This document shows, piece by piece, positions 23,149 through 32,700 of a DNA stretch of 64,000 bases. The first letter of the stretch is position 1, and each line of letters starts with the position of its first letter. The stretch is from the NCBI GenBank assembly GCA_027452215.1, contig DAIDGQ010000045.1, positions 1 through 64,000 on the forward strand, read 5' to 3'. This DNA is from Granulicella sp. (lineage in GTDB: Bacteria; Acidobacteriota; Terriglobia; Terriglobales; Acidobacteriaceae). The notes under the pieces are model-generated. The model had not been told where the DNA came from. It saw nothing but the letters and a program-made list of their open reading frames with translations, and made no database searches. The position numbers and the translations under genes are program-made.

Positions 23149-25431
23149 ATGTTCGCAACCCGCCTCTTCTGCACAGCGACCCTCCTCGCTCTCGCGACCC
23201 TCACCATCTCCGCGCAAATCCCAGCCCAGACCACCGCGCCCGCCGAAGCTGTTCTCCGCCGCATCATGCCGGCCCTCGCCCCGCAGTTCCACCTCACCCT
23301 CCACCCCAACCAGCCCGACGCCTTCCACATCTCCGGAACCCGCGGCCACATCAACATCGACGCCGCCACCATCCCCACCCTCCTCTACGGCGTCAACTAC
23401 TACCTCAAATACACCGCCCATCTCCAGATCTCCACCAACGGCCAGCAGCTAGGCCCGGCCAACCTCATCCTCCCCGCCCCGTCCGCTCCCATCACCAAAC
23501 CAGCCCTCTACCAGACCCGCTACGCCCTCAACGAAAACGCCGACGGCTACACCGCTCCCTACTGGTCCGACGACCGCTGGCAGCACGAAATCGACATCCT
23601 CGCCCTCTCCGGCACCAACGCCATCCTCATCGAGCGAGGAGCCGACCTCGTCCTTTACCAGACCTTCCGCGACGCCGGCTACTCCGACCTCGCCATCCGC
23701 AACTGGATCACCCAGCCCGCCCACCAGAACTGGCAGCTCATGGGCAACATGTGCTGCTTCATCGAGCCCATCTCCTTAGACCTCCTGCACAAGCGCGCCG
23801 AGTCCGCCAAGCACCTCATCGCCATGCTCCGCTCCCTCGGCATCACCCCCGTCCTCCCCGGCTACTACGGCATCGTCCCCGCCGACTTCGCCACTCTCCA
23901 CCCCGGTGCCCACGTCATCACTCAGGGCGACTGGAACGGCTTCACCCGCCCCGGCTGGATCGATCCCCGCGACCCCAGCTTCGCCACCCTCGCCGCCAGC
24001 TTCTACCGCCATCAGCACGACCTCTTCGGCGACACCACCCTCTACGACATGGAGATCTTCCAGGAGGGCGGCGCCACCGGCGACGTCCCCGTAGGCCCCG
24101 CCGCCAAGCTCGTCCAGACCGCCCTCCTCACCGCCCACCCCAACGCCTCCTGGTTCCTCATGGCCTGGCAAAACAACCCCCTCCCCGCCCTCATCGACGC
24201 ACTCGACCCCCACCACCTCCTCATCGCCGACATCGAACAAGGCCGCATCCCCCGCAACAACCGCGACCAGCAATTCCACAACGTCCCCTGGCTCTACGGA
24301 GGCCTCTGGGAGTTCGGCGGCCGCACCTCCCTCGGAGCCCCCCTCTACGACTACGCCGTCCGCTTCCCCCAAATGGCCGCCCTCCCCGGCTCGCACATCG
24401 TAGGCACCGCCCTCTTCACCGAAGGCCTCGACACCAACCCCTTCGTTTTCGACCTCTACACCGAAATGGCCTGGCACCAACACCCCGTTGACCTCCCCAC
24501 CTGGACCAACGACTACGCCCTCCGCCGCTACGGCAGCCCCACCCACGACAACCAGCCCGACCCCCACGCCCAGCGGGCCTGGCAGATCCTCCTCCACACC
24601 GCCTACGGCTACCGCGCCGGCGACGGCACCGCCCTCGTACCCAACGACGCCGACGCTCCCCAGGACTCCCTCTTCAACGCCCAGCCCTCGCTCACCACCA
24701 CTCACGCCGGAACCTGGGCTCCCCACGGCGCGCACTACCCCCTCGCCGCCCTCGACCCCGCCCTCACCGAGCTCCTCCAGGTCGCCCCCTCCCTCCGCCA
24801 CACCTCCACCTACCAGTACGATCTAGTCGACGTAGCCCGGCAGGTCCTGTCCAACCAGGCCCGCCTCATGCTCCCCCAGATCAAAGCCGCCTACGACGCC
24901 CACGACCGCCCACGATTCCTCGCCCTCACCACCCAGTGGCTCCACCGCATGCAGCTCCTCGACAACCTCCTCCGCACCAACGAATTCTTCCTCCTCGGCC
25001 GCTGGCTCAGCTACGTCCCGCCCTGGGCCAGCTCCCCCGCCGAGCTAGCCCAGCTCAACTACGACGCCCGCTCCATCCTCACCACCTGGGGAGACCGCCA
25101 CGCCTCCGAAGCCGGCCTCCACGAGTACGCCAACCGCGACTACGCCGGCCTCACCGCCGACTACTACGCCCCCCGCTGGCGCCTCTACTTCAACTCCCTC
25201 CTCCCCACCCTCGACGCTAAGTCCTCCACCTCACCGGACACGCAGTCCCCTAGCGCACAATCCCCCCCCTCGCTGGACGCGCAATCCCCCATCGACTGGT
25301 ACGCCTTCGGAGACGCCTTCAACCGCCAAACCAAGCCCTACCCCTCCACCCCCATCGGCGACCCCTACACCGCTGCCGAAGCCATCGCCGAAGACCTCCA
25401 CCTAACCACCCCTCCACCCCCAGCCCACTAA
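23149..25431 (+). CDS. Exported alpha-N-acetylglucosaminidase (GH89)
   Basis: 760 residues, close to human NAGLU (743). Signal peptide (MFATRLFCTATLLALATLTISAQ), an N-terminal alpha/beta domain, a TIM barrel and a C-terminal all-helical domain. Both GH89 catalytic glutamates are visible: Glu306 in YDMEIFQEGG and Glu425 in GTALFTEGLDTNPFVFDL. NYYLKY and GNMCCFIEPISL also match the family. It releases terminal alpha-linked GlcNAc, for example from heparan-type or other glycans, in the periplasm or outside. ATG 23149 replaces the track start at 22996, which lies upstream of the promoter; TATAGT ends 6 nt before it. The acetyltransferase-like gene 421 bp downstream is functionally linked by family logic. 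Confidence 0.92.
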   Translation: MFATRLFCTATLLALATLTISAQIPAQTTAPAEAVLRRIMPALAPQFHLTLHPNQPDAFHISGTRGHINIDAATIPTLLYGVNYYLKYTAHLQISTNGQQLGPANLILPAPSAPITKPALYQTRYALNENADGYTAPYWSDDRWQHEIDILALSGTNAILIERGADLVLYQTFRDAGYSDLAIRNWITQPAHQNWQLMGNMCCFIEPISLDLLHKRAESAKHLIAMLRSLGITPVLPGYYGIVPADFATLHPGAHVITQGDWNGFTRPGWIDPRDPSFATLAASFYRHQHDLFGDTTLYDMEIFQEGGATGDVPVGPAAKLVQTALLTAHPNASWFLMAWQNNPLPALIDALDPHHLLIADIEQGRIPRNNRDQQFHNVPWLYGGLWEFGGRTSLGAPLYDYAVRFPQMAALPGSHIVGTALFTEGLDTNPFVFDLYTEMAWHQHPVDLPTWTNDYALRRYGSPTHDNQPDPHAQRAWQILLHTAYGYRAGDGTALVPNDADAPQDSLFNAQPSLTTTHAGTWAPHGAHYPLAALDPALTELLQVAPSLRHTSTYQYDLVDVARQVLSNQARLMLPQIKAAYDAHDRPRFLALTTQWLHRMQLLDNLLRTNEFFLLGRWLSYVPPWASSPAELAQLNYDARSILTTWGDRHASEAGLHEYANRDYAGLTADYYAPRWRLYFNSLLPTLDAKSSTSPDTQSPSAQSPPSLDAQSPIDWYAFGDAFNRQTKPYPSTPIGDPYTAAEAIAEDLHLTTPPPPAH

Positions 25432-25469
25432 CCCCGCAACCATGTCGCTCTCTCTAGCCCCGATACAAC

Positions 25470-25800
25470 CGCGTCATCTCGACCGAAGCCAATCAGTCCC
25501 CTCGTTTGGCGCAGCCGAGAGACCCCTGTATTTGCCATTGCAGTTGCAGTTGCAGTTGCAATTGCCCTTGCAGTTGCCTTTTGCTTTTGCTTTTGCTTTT
25601 GCTTTTGCTTTTGCTTTTGCTTTTGCTTTTGCTTTTGCTTTTGCCTTTGCCTTTGCCTTTGCCTTTGCCTTTGCCTTTGTCGTTGTAAGTCTTTCGCCGT
25701 CATCCTAGAGCGAAGCGAAGGACCCCCGCATTGGCCGTTGCCGTTGCTGTTGCCGTTGCTAGAAGCTAGAACCTAACAGCTAACAGCTAACAGCTAGCAC
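25470..25800 (+). repeat. Composite repeat module, copy A (with hexamer array)
   Basis: In order: a GACCGAAGCC element, GAGAGACCCCTGTATTTG, TTGCAG/TTTTGC/CTTTGC hexamers, GAGCGAAGCGAAGGACCCCC, CCGTTGC units and AGCTAACAGCTAAC repeats. The same order and orientation recur at 27148-27341. It fills the 421-bp gap between the GH89 and acetyltransferase-like genes. The ORFs called here (QRQRQRQ-type and LLLLLL-type) are repeat translations, not genes. Confidence 0.8.
25579..25680 (+). repeat. Hexanucleotide microsatellite (TTTTGC)11 (CTTTGC)5
   Basis: Eleven uninterrupted TTTTGC units (25579-25644), then five CTTTGC units and one CTTTGT. Upstream, TTGCAG-like units form a degenerate prelude from about 25533. 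A perfect array this long is expected to vary by slippage. Confidence 0.92.
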
Positions 25801-25852
25801 TTAAACCCAAAACCCCTGCTATAACAATCCCATCCCATCAAAGGCCGCGCCC

Positions 25853-27046
25853 ATGTCCGAAGCCGTTCTCCCCACCCTCGAACGAACCGCCACCATCCCC
25901 GCCCTCCACCGCTGGCTCTCCGTCGACGTCCTCCGCGGCCTCACCATCGGCTTCATGATCATGGTCAACAACAACGGCGGTGGCAACGACGCCTACTGGG
26001 CCATGAAGCACACCGACTGGAACGGCTTCACCCCCACCGACCTCGTATTCCCCACCTTCCTCTTCCTCATCGGCATCTCCACCGTCTTCTCCACCGCCGC
26101 TCGCCTCGCCAAAGGAGCCACCCGCTCCTCGCTCCTCGCCCACACCTTCCGCCGGGCCGTCATCCTCTTCCTCCTCGGCCTCCTCGTCAACAGCTTCCCC
26201 TTCTTCCGCCTCCACACCCTCCGCATCTACGGAGTCCTCCCCCGCATCGCCGCCTGCTACTTCCTCATCGCTCTCCTCTACCTCGCCACACCCTCCTGGA
26301 AGACCATCGCCGCCGTCGCCGCCGCCTGCCTCCTCGGCTACTGGATCCTCATGCGCTTCGTCCCGGTCCCCGGCTACGGCGTCCCCACCCACGGCGTCCC
26401 TCTCCTCGACCGCGACGGCAACCTCACCGCCTGGCTCGACCGCCAGATCTTCCCCGCCTCCCATCTCTACGAACGAACCCGCGATCCCGAGGGCCTGCTC
26501 AGCACCCTCCCCGCCCTCGCCACCGCCCTCTTCGGCATGCTCACCGGAATCTGGCTCCGCACCACCCGCAGCATCGCCCAGAAGGCCAAAGGAATCGCCT
26601 TCGCCGGCCTCCTCTCCCTCGCCTCCGCCGGCCTCTGGAACCTCACCTTCCCCATTAACAAGAAGCTCTGGACCAGCTCCTACGTCCTCTACGCCGCCGG
26701 CTGGAGCCTCCTCCTCCTCGCCCTCTCCATCTGGTTAGTCGACATCCTCGGTGCCCCCAAATCCGGCGCCCGCTCCGACGCCGCCGCCCGCCGCACCTTC
26801 ATGCCCCTCCTCGTCTTCGGCACGAACGCCATCGCCGCCTACGTCTTCTCCGAGCTCCTCCCCGGAGCCCTCGACCTCTACCGCCCCATCCCCAAACTCC
26901 TCCTCACCCGCCGCCTCTACCTCGACCTTCTGCACCTCATCCCCTACGCCCCCCTCGCCTCGATGATCTACTCCATCCTCTTCGTCACGGTCTGCTGGCT
27001 AGCCATCTACCAGCTCTACCGCCGCCGCATCTTCCTCAAAATCTGA
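25853..27046 (+). CDS. Heparan-alpha-glucosaminide N-acetyltransferase-like membrane protein
   Basis: 397 residues, around ten TMs. The N-terminal SVDVLRGLTIGFMIMVNN and KHTDWNGFTPTDLVFPTFLFLIGIS match the HGSNAT/DUF5009 family; His53 in KHTDWNG aligns with the conserved luminal active-site His of human HGSNAT, as I recall the family. HGSNAT carries acetyl groups from cytosolic acetyl-CoA across the membrane onto terminal alpha-glucosamine. In a bacterium this would act at the periplasmic face. The neighbour upstream is GH89, the enzyme that removes the acetylated product. AAAGG lies about 8 nt before the ATG. The same composite repeat lies on both sides. Confidence 0.85.
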   Translation: MSEAVLPTLERTATIPALHRWLSVDVLRGLTIGFMIMVNNNGGGNDAYWAMKHTDWNGFTPTDLVFPTFLFLIGISTVFSTAARLAKGATRSSLLAHTFRRAVILFLLGLLVNSFPFFRLHTLRIYGVLPRIAACYFLIALLYLATPSWKTIAAVAAACLLGYWILMRFVPVPGYGVPTHGVPLLDRDGNLTAWLDRQIFPASHLYERTRDPEGLLSTLPALATALFGMLTGIWLRTTRSIAQKAKGIAFAGLLSLASAGLWNLTFPINKKLWTSSYVLYAAGWSLLLLALSIWLVDILGAPKSGARSDAAARRTFMPLLVFGTNAIAAYVFSELLPGALDLYRPIPKLLLTRRLYLDLLHLIPYAPLASMIYSILFVTVCWLAIYQLYRRRIFLKI

Positions 27047-27094
27047 CCCCACCCATCCCCACCCTCTCCCCAACGAGCACGCACACTCCGGGTG

Positions 27095-27126
27095 CCCCAT
27101 TCATGGCGCTCTTGCCATGGGTGGGG
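27095..27126. repeat. REP-like hairpin (CCCATTCAT type)
   Basis: CCCCATTCATGGC pairs with GCCATGGGTGGGG (two wobbles) over a 6-nt loop. It shares the GCCCCATTCAT head with 18369-18404 and sits 48 bp after the acetyltransferase-like gene, so it could also end its mRNA. Confidence 0.65.
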
Positions 27127-27147
27127 TAGCAAATCCTCCATCACCGC

Positions 27148-27341
27148 CGCATCAAGACCGAAGCCGCGCACCTTCATGCGCGGCGCAGCGGAGAGACCCC
27201 TGTATTTGCTTTTGCCGTTGCCCTTGCCCTTGCCCTTGCAAGTTTTTCGCCGTCATGCTGAGCGAAGCGAAGGACCCCCGCATCGGCTCTTGCCTTTGCC
27301 GTTGCTCTAGCTAGAAGCTAGAAGCTAAAAGCTAGCAGCTA
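27148..27341 (+). repeat. Composite repeat module, copy B
   Basis: Same order and orientation as copy A at 25470-25800, but the hexamer part is short (TTTTGCCGTTGCCCTTGC). Contains GAGAGACCCCTGTATTTG, GAGCGAAGCGAAGGACCCCC and AGAAGCTAGAAGCTAA. Together with copy A it brackets the acetyltransferase-like gene as direct repeats. The 27047-27375 gap holds nothing else. Confidence 0.8.
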
Positions 27342-27375
27342 AGCGCGAAAACCCCAGCAATCCCAACCCCAAACT

Positions 27376-27909
27376 CTACCCCAGCCCGATCCCCCGTCCC
27401 CACCCCTGCAGCATCGCCTTCGGAACCCCCTCCGCCAGGTCCCGCATAAACTTGTGCAGCTCCCAGCACGTAAACACCGCCATCAGCAGCGCCACAGCCG
27501 ACTCACCCAGCGCCACCGGCAAATCCCTCCCCAGCGACTTCGCCCAGTACATCCTCACCCGGTACCCTCCATACGTCCCAATCAGCGCTCCCACCACCCC
27601 AAAGATCACTCCTCCGGCCACCGGCTCAATCACCGCATGCGCCGCAATCGCCCCCACCAGCGCTCCAAACGAAAGTCTCGCCGCCACCAGCAACGGAGCC
27701 GTCCGGCTCGGAGTCGTCGGCAGCGTATCCCCGTAATACTCCCCCGCCGCCAGCACCGTAAACACAATCACCGACACCAGCGACCCCGTCCACAACGCCC
27801 ATCCCGTCTGCGGCAGCCACTGCATCCACGCGAACCAGCACAACACCGCCATCGCAGTCATCGTCCGCATCCCAACCGTAATCCCCAGCAACACAAACCA
27901 AAGTATCAA
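27376..27909 (-). CDS. DUF4126-like membrane protein
   Basis: 177 residues with about four TMs (ILWFVLLGITVGMRTMTAMAVLCW, LVSVIVFTVLAAGEYYGDTLP, GGVIFGVVGALIGTYGGY, VALLMAVFTCW). GMRTMTAMAV near the N-terminus and EYYGDTLPTTPSRT resemble DUF4126 proteins, whose function is unknown. The start is TTG 27909, with AAGGAAA seven nt upstream. It follows the S10 peptidase gene across a short GGGATTA repeat, so the two are probably cotranscribed. Confidence 0.72.
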   Translation of the reverse strand: MILWFVLLGITVGMRTMTAMAVLCWFAWMQWLPQTGWALWTGSLVSVIVFTVLAAGEYYGDTLPTTPSRTAPLLVAARLSFGALVGAIAAHAVIEPVAGGVIFGVVGALIGTYGGYRVRMYWAKSLGRDLPVALGESAVALLMAVFTCWELHKFMRDLAEGVPKAMLQGWGRGIGLG

Positions 27910-27922
27910 GCGAATTTCCTTT

Positions 27923-27946
27923 CTAATCCCTAACCCCTAATCCCTG
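27923..27946 (-). repeat. Shorter intercistronic GGGATTA-type repeat
   Basis: Minus strand: CAGGGATTAGGGGTTAGGGA and on, between the TGA of the S10 peptidase (27949-27951) and the TTG start of the DUF4126 gene. Same orientation relative to genes as the other copies. Confidence 0.8.
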
Positions 27947-27948
27947 CC

Positions 27949-29532
27949 TCAATGCGTCTTCACCATCGCCTCTGCCAGCGAGTGCAATCCGTCCTCATTC
28001 CCCGCCCTGGTATAGAACATATGCCCTCCCGGAAACTCATGCACCGACACCTGCCCCGCCAGCTTTGCCGGAAGCTCATTCTGCGTCAGCACCGACCCCA
28101 TAAACGGGCACGACAAGTCATTCCATCCATGCACAATTAGCACATTCAGCTTAGGATCCGCCGCCACCGCCTCGCGAAGATCGCTCACCGCTCCCTGCCG
28201 CAGCGCCGGCCCCTGCCGGTCCCACAGCCTGCCCACGTCATACGACAGAGCATAGTACCGCGCCTCCGTCTTCCACCCCACCGTGTTCGTAATAAAGTTC
28301 ACCATCGCCGTCGTCGTCGGAGCAATAATGCTCTCTAAAATCGGGTCATTCGACTCCTGCTCCGGAGAGTAAGGAAATGGGTCCGGCAGCGTCACATTCG
28401 AGTCATACACCGATCCAATCTCGCCCTTCTCCCTGTGCACCTCCCGCAGGTACGCTCCCGTCTCCAGCCTCCCACCCGAGTACCGCACAAACATCGGGTC
28501 CAGCCCCGTCATCTCCGTCACCTTCGAGATCATCCCGTCCGTCGCCGCCTTATCCGCCGGCCCCTTGATCAGCGCCGTCGCATACTCTCCCTCCGTATAC
28601 CCAATCACGTCCCGCATCGCCGCGTCCGTCAGCTTCCCCTCCGCCTCCAGGTGCGCCGCCGTAATCGACGGCAGCGTAATCATCCACGGCACCGGAGACA
28701 GATTCCCATCTCCAAAACTCGGGTTCAGATAAGGACTCACCAGCACCACGCCATTCATCGCCACGCCAATCTGCGACTGCAGATAATGCGTCATCCTCGG
28801 AACCCGGTACCCTCCATAGCTCTCGCCCATCAGGTACTTCTTATCCAGCATCCGGTCATTCTTCACCAGCCACTTGTAGATCACCAGCGACAGGTACTGC
28901 ACATCCTCCGTCGGAGCATAAAACAGCTTCTTGGCCTCCGCCTCATCCACCAGAGCCTTCGAAAATCCCGTCCCGATCGGATCGATAAACACCTCATCGG
29001 TAAAGTCCAGCCACGTCCCCGGATTATCCGTCAGCGTCGCCGGATCGCTCGCCGAATCGCCCGCATTCGCAAACGAAATATGCTTCGGCCCCACCGCTCC
29101 CAGGTTCAAATACACACTCGAAGCCCCCGGCCCTCCATTCACCGCAAACATCACCGGCCGGTCTGCCTCCCCCTTCTCTTTATCGACGACGTAGGCCGTA
29201 TACATTACGTCGCCCGTCGGCTTGCCCATCGCATCCTTCAGATGGATCGTCCCCACCGTAGCCGTATAGTGCAGCGTCTTCCCATGCACCGTAATCGTCT
29301 GCGCAATCGACTTGTCCTCAGGCAATCCCGCAGGAGCAGTCTCCGCCTTCCCCGCCCCCTTCGCCTCGGGCTTGGCATCCCCCTTCGCCTCGCCACTCTT
29401 CGCCGCATCACTCTTCGCCGCATCGGCAGCAACGGCGGGCTTCTCTCCCCGCCCTCCACGCTGCGATAGCGCAGCCACAGGAACACTCAGCAACAAAAGG
29501 GCAGGAACAACACGTCGCAAGATCATACGCAT
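27949..29532 (-). CDS. Exported S10 serine carboxypeptidase-like protein
   Basis: 527 residues from ATG 29532, chosen because GGAGGT lies six nt upstream (the track start is 13 codons earlier). Signal peptide (ILRRVVPALLLLSVPVAALSQ), then an Ala/Lys/Glu-rich linker (about 31-65), then an alpha/beta-hydrolase with S10 landmarks: VNGGPGASS (oxyanion region), Ser238 in MGESYGG, Asp in IVHGWNDLSCPF and His in FPGGHMFY. These enzymes trim C-terminal residues from peptides, usually at acidic pH. A second S10 protein is encoded at 40686-42350. It likely supports breakdown of external peptides in the periplasm. Confidence 0.9.
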   Translation of the reverse strand: MRMILRRVVPALLLLSVPVAALSQRGGRGEKPAVAADAAKSDAAKSGEAKGDAKPEAKGAGKAETAPAGLPEDKSIAQTITVHGKTLHYTATVGTIHLKDAMGKPTGDVMYTAYVVDKEKGEADRPVMFAVNGGPGASSVYLNLGAVGPKHISFANAGDSASDPATLTDNPGTWLDFTDEVFIDPIGTGFSKALVDEAEAKKLFYAPTEDVQYLSLVIYKWLVKNDRMLDKKYLMGESYGGYRVPRMTHYLQSQIGVAMNGVVLVSPYLNPSFGDGNLSPVPWMITLPSITAAHLEAEGKLTDAAMRDVIGYTEGEYATALIKGPADKAATDGMISKVTEMTGLDPMFVRYSGGRLETGAYLREVHREKGEIGSVYDSNVTLPDPFPYSPEQESNDPILESIIAPTTTAMVNFITNTVGWKTEARYYALSYDVGRLWDRQGPALRQGAVSDLREAVAADPKLNVLIVHGWNDLSCPFMGSVLTQNELPAKLAGQVSVHEFPGGHMFYTRAGNEDGLHSLAEAMVKTH

Positions 29533-29735
29533 TACTCTACCTCCTGCACCCCTCCTCAAGCCATCCCACACCCCACCTTCGTCCTTCGCGCTTCAGTCCA
29601 TCACTGCCACGCTGTCTAGACCGAAGCTCTCCAGACCGAAGCGAAGTCCCGCAGCGAGTCGGCGCGCAAGTGGCCGCTGCTCCGGTCAAGCGTACGCTAC
29701 CACCGCCGAATTGAAGTGACCCACCAAGGAGCAGC
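29533..29735. other. Junction where strand composition reverses
   Basis: 203 bp between the S10 peptidase and Ig/NHL lipoprotein genes, no ORF. It holds paired AGACCGAAGC elements (about 29622-29650). Left of it the plus strand is C-rich whatever the gene direction (line 29401: 14 G, 29 C by hand); right of it G-rich (line 29821: 29 G, 10 C). I saw no DnaA-box cluster. Confidence 0.65.
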
Positions 29736-32700
29736 TTACGGGGCGGTGGGGACAGGCTGGAGTGGAGTGAGCGTCGGTGCAGCGAGGCCGAAGAACATGG
29801 TGATGGCGTAGACATTTTGATTGGAGACCCAAAGGTTGCCGGAGCGGTCGGGAGCGATGCTGAAGGGGGCGTTGAGGGAGGCGTCGAGACCGAAGCCCCC
29901 GACAGAGTAGACGCCAGTGGACGGAGACAGGGCGGTGGCGGAAGAGGCAGAGCTGTTCCCTGCGATCTCCGTGATAGAGGCAGAAGCAAAGTTGGTGAAC
30001 CAGGCGTTCTGGGCGGCGTCGACGGCAACCATCGCCGGATGGTTGATGCCACCCGTGACGACGTTCGTATAAAGAATGGTCCCGTCAGGCGCGATATCAG
30101 CAAAGGAACCCTCGCTGGACGAAGAGGACGATGAGGCGCCCCCCAGATAATCGGCTACCCAGACATTCCCCAGCGCATCGGTGGCAACACCGTTGGAGAG
30201 CTGGCAGCAGTTGGGATTGCTGAGGAGCTGGCCATTGGGGAAGGTCGGAGTGGGGGCGGAGATGTGAGCGACCGTATTGCCTCCCGGGAGCCAGAAGCCA
30301 TGCTGTGCGTCAATCGCAATAGCGACCGGAACCAGGGCGAGCCCCTGGCTGAGACCGAGATTGGCGGAGACGAGCGCGGCGGTTGGGGAGTAGACGGTGG
30401 CGGAGGGAGGGCCGGTGTTGACGATGAAGATGTTACCGTTCGTATCGGCGGCAACGGCGTCGGGAAAGTTGATGTTTGTGGTGTAGCCGGTGGGCTGGGG
30501 AGAGACGCCGATCTGGCTGGAGCGGGCGCCGTAGAACTCCACGACGTTGCCGCTGCCGCCTCCGCCGTAGCCATTCTGGTTCGTGATCCAGATGTTGTCG
30601 GAGGGGTCGATGGCGATTCCGTTTTCCTGAATGATCTCGGTGTGGTCGGTGGCACCATAGCCGGTGGCGCTGAGGGGAGTTCCCTGGGCGTTGAAGGCGG
30701 AGATCGGGCCAGCCTGATTGGCTACCCAGACGTTGTTAAGGCTGTCAACGGCAAGCGCGGTGGGGGAGGAAAGACCGCCTCCAGTAACGGTGAGAGACAT
30801 GGTCCAGTCGTTAGGGGACTGAAGTAGAGTGGTGGCGAAGGGTGGCGTCGCGGGGAGGGTGGCGAAGACGGCGGCGACGTTCTGGCCGGGGTGTTTGACG
30901 ATGTTGAGGGCGGCGGTGAAGACGTCGGAGGGTGCGGTGCCTCCTGACGGGGTGGCGGCGGTGAAGAGCGGGTTGCAGGTGGAGCCACTGGCTGAGGAGG
31001 CGCACGAGTTGAGCGCGTCAGCGAGGGCGTTGAGCTTGCCGGCTTCGATGGATAAGGTGGCGGGGAGGGTGGCGACGGTGCCGTTGGCGGGGTTGGCGAG
31101 GAGAGCGGCGTCGAGGAAGGCGTTGGTGATTCCGAGGATGTTGGTGGACGTGGCCCCGATGCTGGTGGCAGAGGAGGTGAAGGGGGAGAGCGCCCAGGCG
31201 GCGGCGGCGGTGGTGAGCTCGTTGAGGGTGAAGAAGGGGGTGGTGGCGAGGTTAGTGCAGGGGCCGACGGCGGCGACCAGGACGATCGCGGGGTTTCCGC
31301 TGGTGGAGGTGGTGGAGGTGCTTCCTCCGGTGGCGACGAGGTAGACCTGGTTGCTTCCGGAGGGGATGGGCTGGCCGGAGCTGCTCTGGCCGCAGGTGTA
31401 GTTTCCGGCGAGGTTGAACATGCCAATGGTATCGGTGACGACGGGGGCGACAAGCATGGGCGTGGCGGCAGAGCCGTTGCCGGTGCTACCGACTGTGTAG
31501 AGCTGGATGGTCGCGCCGGACACGGGCTGCTGACCGCTGAGGACCTGACCCTGGAAGACGACGGCGGTGACGGAGAGGGAGAGGGTGGCGGTGGCCTTGT
31601 TGCCGTTGGCGTCCGTGACCTGGACGGTGAACGGGACGGAGGACTCTCCGGCGGTGGGGGTTCCGGTGATGGCTCCGGCGGGAGTGAGGGTGAGGCCGAC
31701 GGCGCTGAGGCCAGTTCCGGAGGTGACAGTCCAGGTGTAGCCGGAGCCGCTGCCGCCCGTGGCGGCGAGGGTGGCGGTGTAGGGGGTTCCCTCAGTTCCG
31801 GAGGGAAGCGAGGTGGTGGTGACGGAGAGAGCGGGAACGATGGTGAGGGTGAGGCTGGCGGTGGCGGTGTCGTTCTGGGAGTCTGTGACCTGCACGGTGA
31901 AGGTGGCGGTTCCGGCGACGGGGGTGGCTGCGGAGAGGACTCCTGCGCTGGAGAGGGTGAGGCCGAGGGAGGAGAGGCTGGAGGCTCCGCTGGTGACGGC
32001 CCAGGTGTAGCCGGTTCCGCTGCCGGAGCTGGCGGTGAGGGTCTGCGAGTAGGCCGCTCCGACGATTCCGGGGGGAAGGCTGGCGGTGGTGATGGTGAGG
32101 ACGGGATAGAGGATGGTGAGGGAGAGGGTTGCGGAGGCCGTGTTTCCGGCGCCGTCGGTGACCTTGACGGTGAGCGGCGAGGAGGTCTCCTCGGTGGTGG
32201 GAGTGCCGGTGATGGCTCCTGCGGGTGAGAGGGTGAGGCCGACGGCGCTGAGGGCGGTTCCGGAGGTGACGCTCCAGGTGTAGCCGGAGCCGCTTCCTCC
32301 GGTTGCCGAGAGCGCGGAGGCGTAGGCGATTCCGACGGTGCCGTTGGGAAGCGTGGTGGTGGCAACGGTGAGGGCCGGATAGGCGATGGTGAGAGCGAGG
32401 GTGGCGGCGGCCTGGTCTCCGAAGCTGTCGGTGACGGTGACGGTGAAGCGGGAGGCGGTCTCGGCGGAGGTGGGGGTTCCGGCGATGGCTCCGGAGGGTG
32501 AGAGGGTGAGGCCCGCGGCGCTGAGAGCGGTCCCGGAGGTGACGGCCCAGGTGTAGCCGGTTCCCGTTCCTCCGGTGGCGGTGAGCGTGGTGGCATAGGA
32601 GGTTCCTACGGTGCCGGCGGGGAGGGTCGTCGCGGTAGTAATGGAGAGTTGGGGATAGACGACGGCGAGGGTGTAGGTGGCGCTGGAGGTGAGCGCGGGG

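Noticed and set aside
25428-25708. ORFs made of QRQRQR or LLLLLL in the microsatellite
   Set aside because: Pure translation of the hexamer repeat in both strands; no start signals or domain.
29533-29735. Calling oriC at the skew switch
   Set aside because: No DnaA-box cluster, no dnaA/dnaN/gidA genes; only the skew supports it, so it is listed as a finding, not a feature.
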